DNA of 64,000 nucleotides, taken from Anaerovorax odorimutans DSM 5092. GTDB taxonomy: Bacteria > Bacillota > Clostridia > Peptostreptococcales > Anaerovoracaceae. Below the pieces are notes generated by a model. That model was not told the DNA's origin. It saw only the letters and a program-made list of their open reading frames with translations, and did not search any database. The translations under genes and the position numbers were made by a program. Shown here piece after piece: positions 63,356 through 64,000 of the stretch. Within the stretch, counting starts at the first letter, position 1; each line of letters starts with the position of its first letter. Location of the stretch: positions 28,462 to 92,461 of the forward strand of contig NZ_AUFC01000013.1 of the NCBI RefSeq assembly GCF_000426305.1. The letters are read 5' to 3'.

Positions 63356-64000
63356 TTGTTAAATATAAAAACAAGAGAAACAGAAACAAGTATAACAGTG
63401 ACATGGGAGGCTGTATTAAATGCAACAGGATATGACATAGAGATAGATGGACAAGCAGTTGATAACGGTAATAGTTTAACTTATCAACATACAGGACTAC
63501 AACCAAATACAAACCATACTTATAGAGTAAGAGCTAAAAAATCAGATGTAATTGAAGAATGGAGTGAGGCTATTACCGCATCTACTCTTTTGACAGGAAC
63601 AATAATAATCACAAATAAAGAAGAATTAAAACAAATAGCAAATGATTTAACAGCAACGTATGTACTTGGAAATAATATCGACTTAGAAAACGAAAAATGG
63701 GAACCAATAGGAAGTGAGAATGTACCATTTAGCGGAGTATTTGACGGAAAAGGACATAAGATAAGCAATTTAAGTATAAATAAAGAAACACAAGACTATA
63801 TAGGATTCTTTGGTAAAGTCTCTAATGGAAGTGTAAAAGATGTAGCAATTGAGAATGTAAATATAAAAGGAAGAAATAATGTAGGAGGATTAGCAGGTAC
63901 TACAGAAAGAGAATGTGTGATAGAAAGGTGTGGAATAAAAGGAACGGGAAGTATTCAAGGCAAAGGAAGTGTAGGAGGATTAATAGGATATGTAAATAAT
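63356..64000 (+). CDS. FnIII and GLUG-repeat protein without signal peptide (3' truncated)
   Basis: TTG start eight bases after AGGAGGG. Visible residues 1-215: a fibronectin type III domain (about 1-78, TSITVTWEAVLNATGYDIEI) and GLUG-type strand repeats (PFSGVFDGKGHKISNLSI, NVGGLAGTTE, GSVGGLIGYV) that often form a beta-helix. No signal peptide is present, unusual for these surface domains. It may be a cargo of the element or a large fibre. The gene runs past the window. Confidence 0.65.
   Translation, partial: MLNIKTRETETSITVTWEAVLNATGYDIEIDGQAVDNGNSLTYQHTGLQPNTNHTYRVRAKKSDVIEEWSEAITASTLLTGTIIITNKEELKQIANDLTATYVLGNNIDLENEKWEPIGSENVPFSGVFDGKGHKISNLSINKETQDYIGFFGKVSNGSVKDVAIENVNIKGRNNVGGLAGTTERECVIERCGIKGTGSIQGKGSVGGLIGYVNN

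Larger units (their letters stand above)
30375..64000. mobile_element. Headless prophage-like element carrying two contractile tailocin modules (right end outside window)
   Basis: The element starts at the cotJC junction and contains a serine recombinase, repressor switch, replication genes, late regulator, two contractile-tail modules and one lysis cassette. I see no terminase, portal, head protease or capsid gene. Those genes normally precede the tail genes, and that spot holds only a promoter, hairpins and a 24-codon scar. This fits a defective phage used as an R-type bacteriocin, like diffocin or PBSX, doubled. The 3' part of cotJC is not found, so the element is at least 33.6 kb. Confidence 0.8.

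Overview
The window comes from a low-GC, endospore-forming anaerobic member of the Firmicutes (Clostridia/Tissierellia type). The evidence is very AT-rich DNA, strong AGGAGG ribosome sites, SLH-anchored surface proteins, a tryptophan T-box, an ECF vitamin-type transporter and a cotJ spore-coat operon. The genus cannot be fixed from the sequence alone.

Region 1 (1-14.9 kb) is one long rightward operon-like run. It encodes secreted or surface proteins and then a complete ECF transporter (S component, two ATPases, EcfT). Five of the extracellular proteins carry versions of one domain that resembles the molybdopterin-binding domain of the sulfite-oxidase family. Two of them add chitobiase-C-like and three SLH domains; one adds a bacterial Ig-like domain and a C-terminal membrane anchor. 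A double RCC1-type propeller protein and a purple-acid-type phosphatase share a C-terminal domain. The arrangement suggests a wall-anchored capture, phosphatase and import system for an unidentified small ligand.

Region 2 (14.9-30.3 kb) is ordinary chromosome: a THEP1-like NTPase, a methyltransferase, an MFS exporter, a small DUF6506-like protein, a tryptophan T-box in front of a TrpXYZ-type ABC transporter, thioredoxin, cardiolipin synthase, glyA, an acetyltransferase, arginase, endonuclease IV, a LysE-family exporter and cotJA-cotJB.

Region 3 (30.3 kb to the end) is a mobile element inserted in cotJC. Only 37 codons of cotJC remain, and the next base starts the 3' end of a convergent large serine recombinase gene. 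The element has a CI/Cro-type switch, replication genes and a sigma-like late regulator, but no terminase, portal or capsid genes. Instead it has two complete, divergent contractile-tail modules in tandem (35.5-46 kb and 51-59.5 kb). Each has sheath, tube, a chaperone with a -1 frameshift at an identical slippery heptamer, tape measure, hub, baseplate and fibres. Three fibre cassettes follow the first module, including a fibre with two seven-bladed DUF5050 propellers. One lysis set (M23 endopeptidase, spanin-like protein, holin) ends the cluster. This looks like a double R-type tailocin (diffocin/PBSX-like). Because it splits a spore-coat gene and carries a serine recombinase, it may be removed during sporulation like the skin elements that interrupt sigK.

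The last 1.6 kb holds a decayed Abi_2 abortive-infection gene between two covarying abiF-like RNA hairpins, and the start of an FnIII/GLUG-repeat protein. The 3' half of cotJC is not seen, so the element extends past the window.
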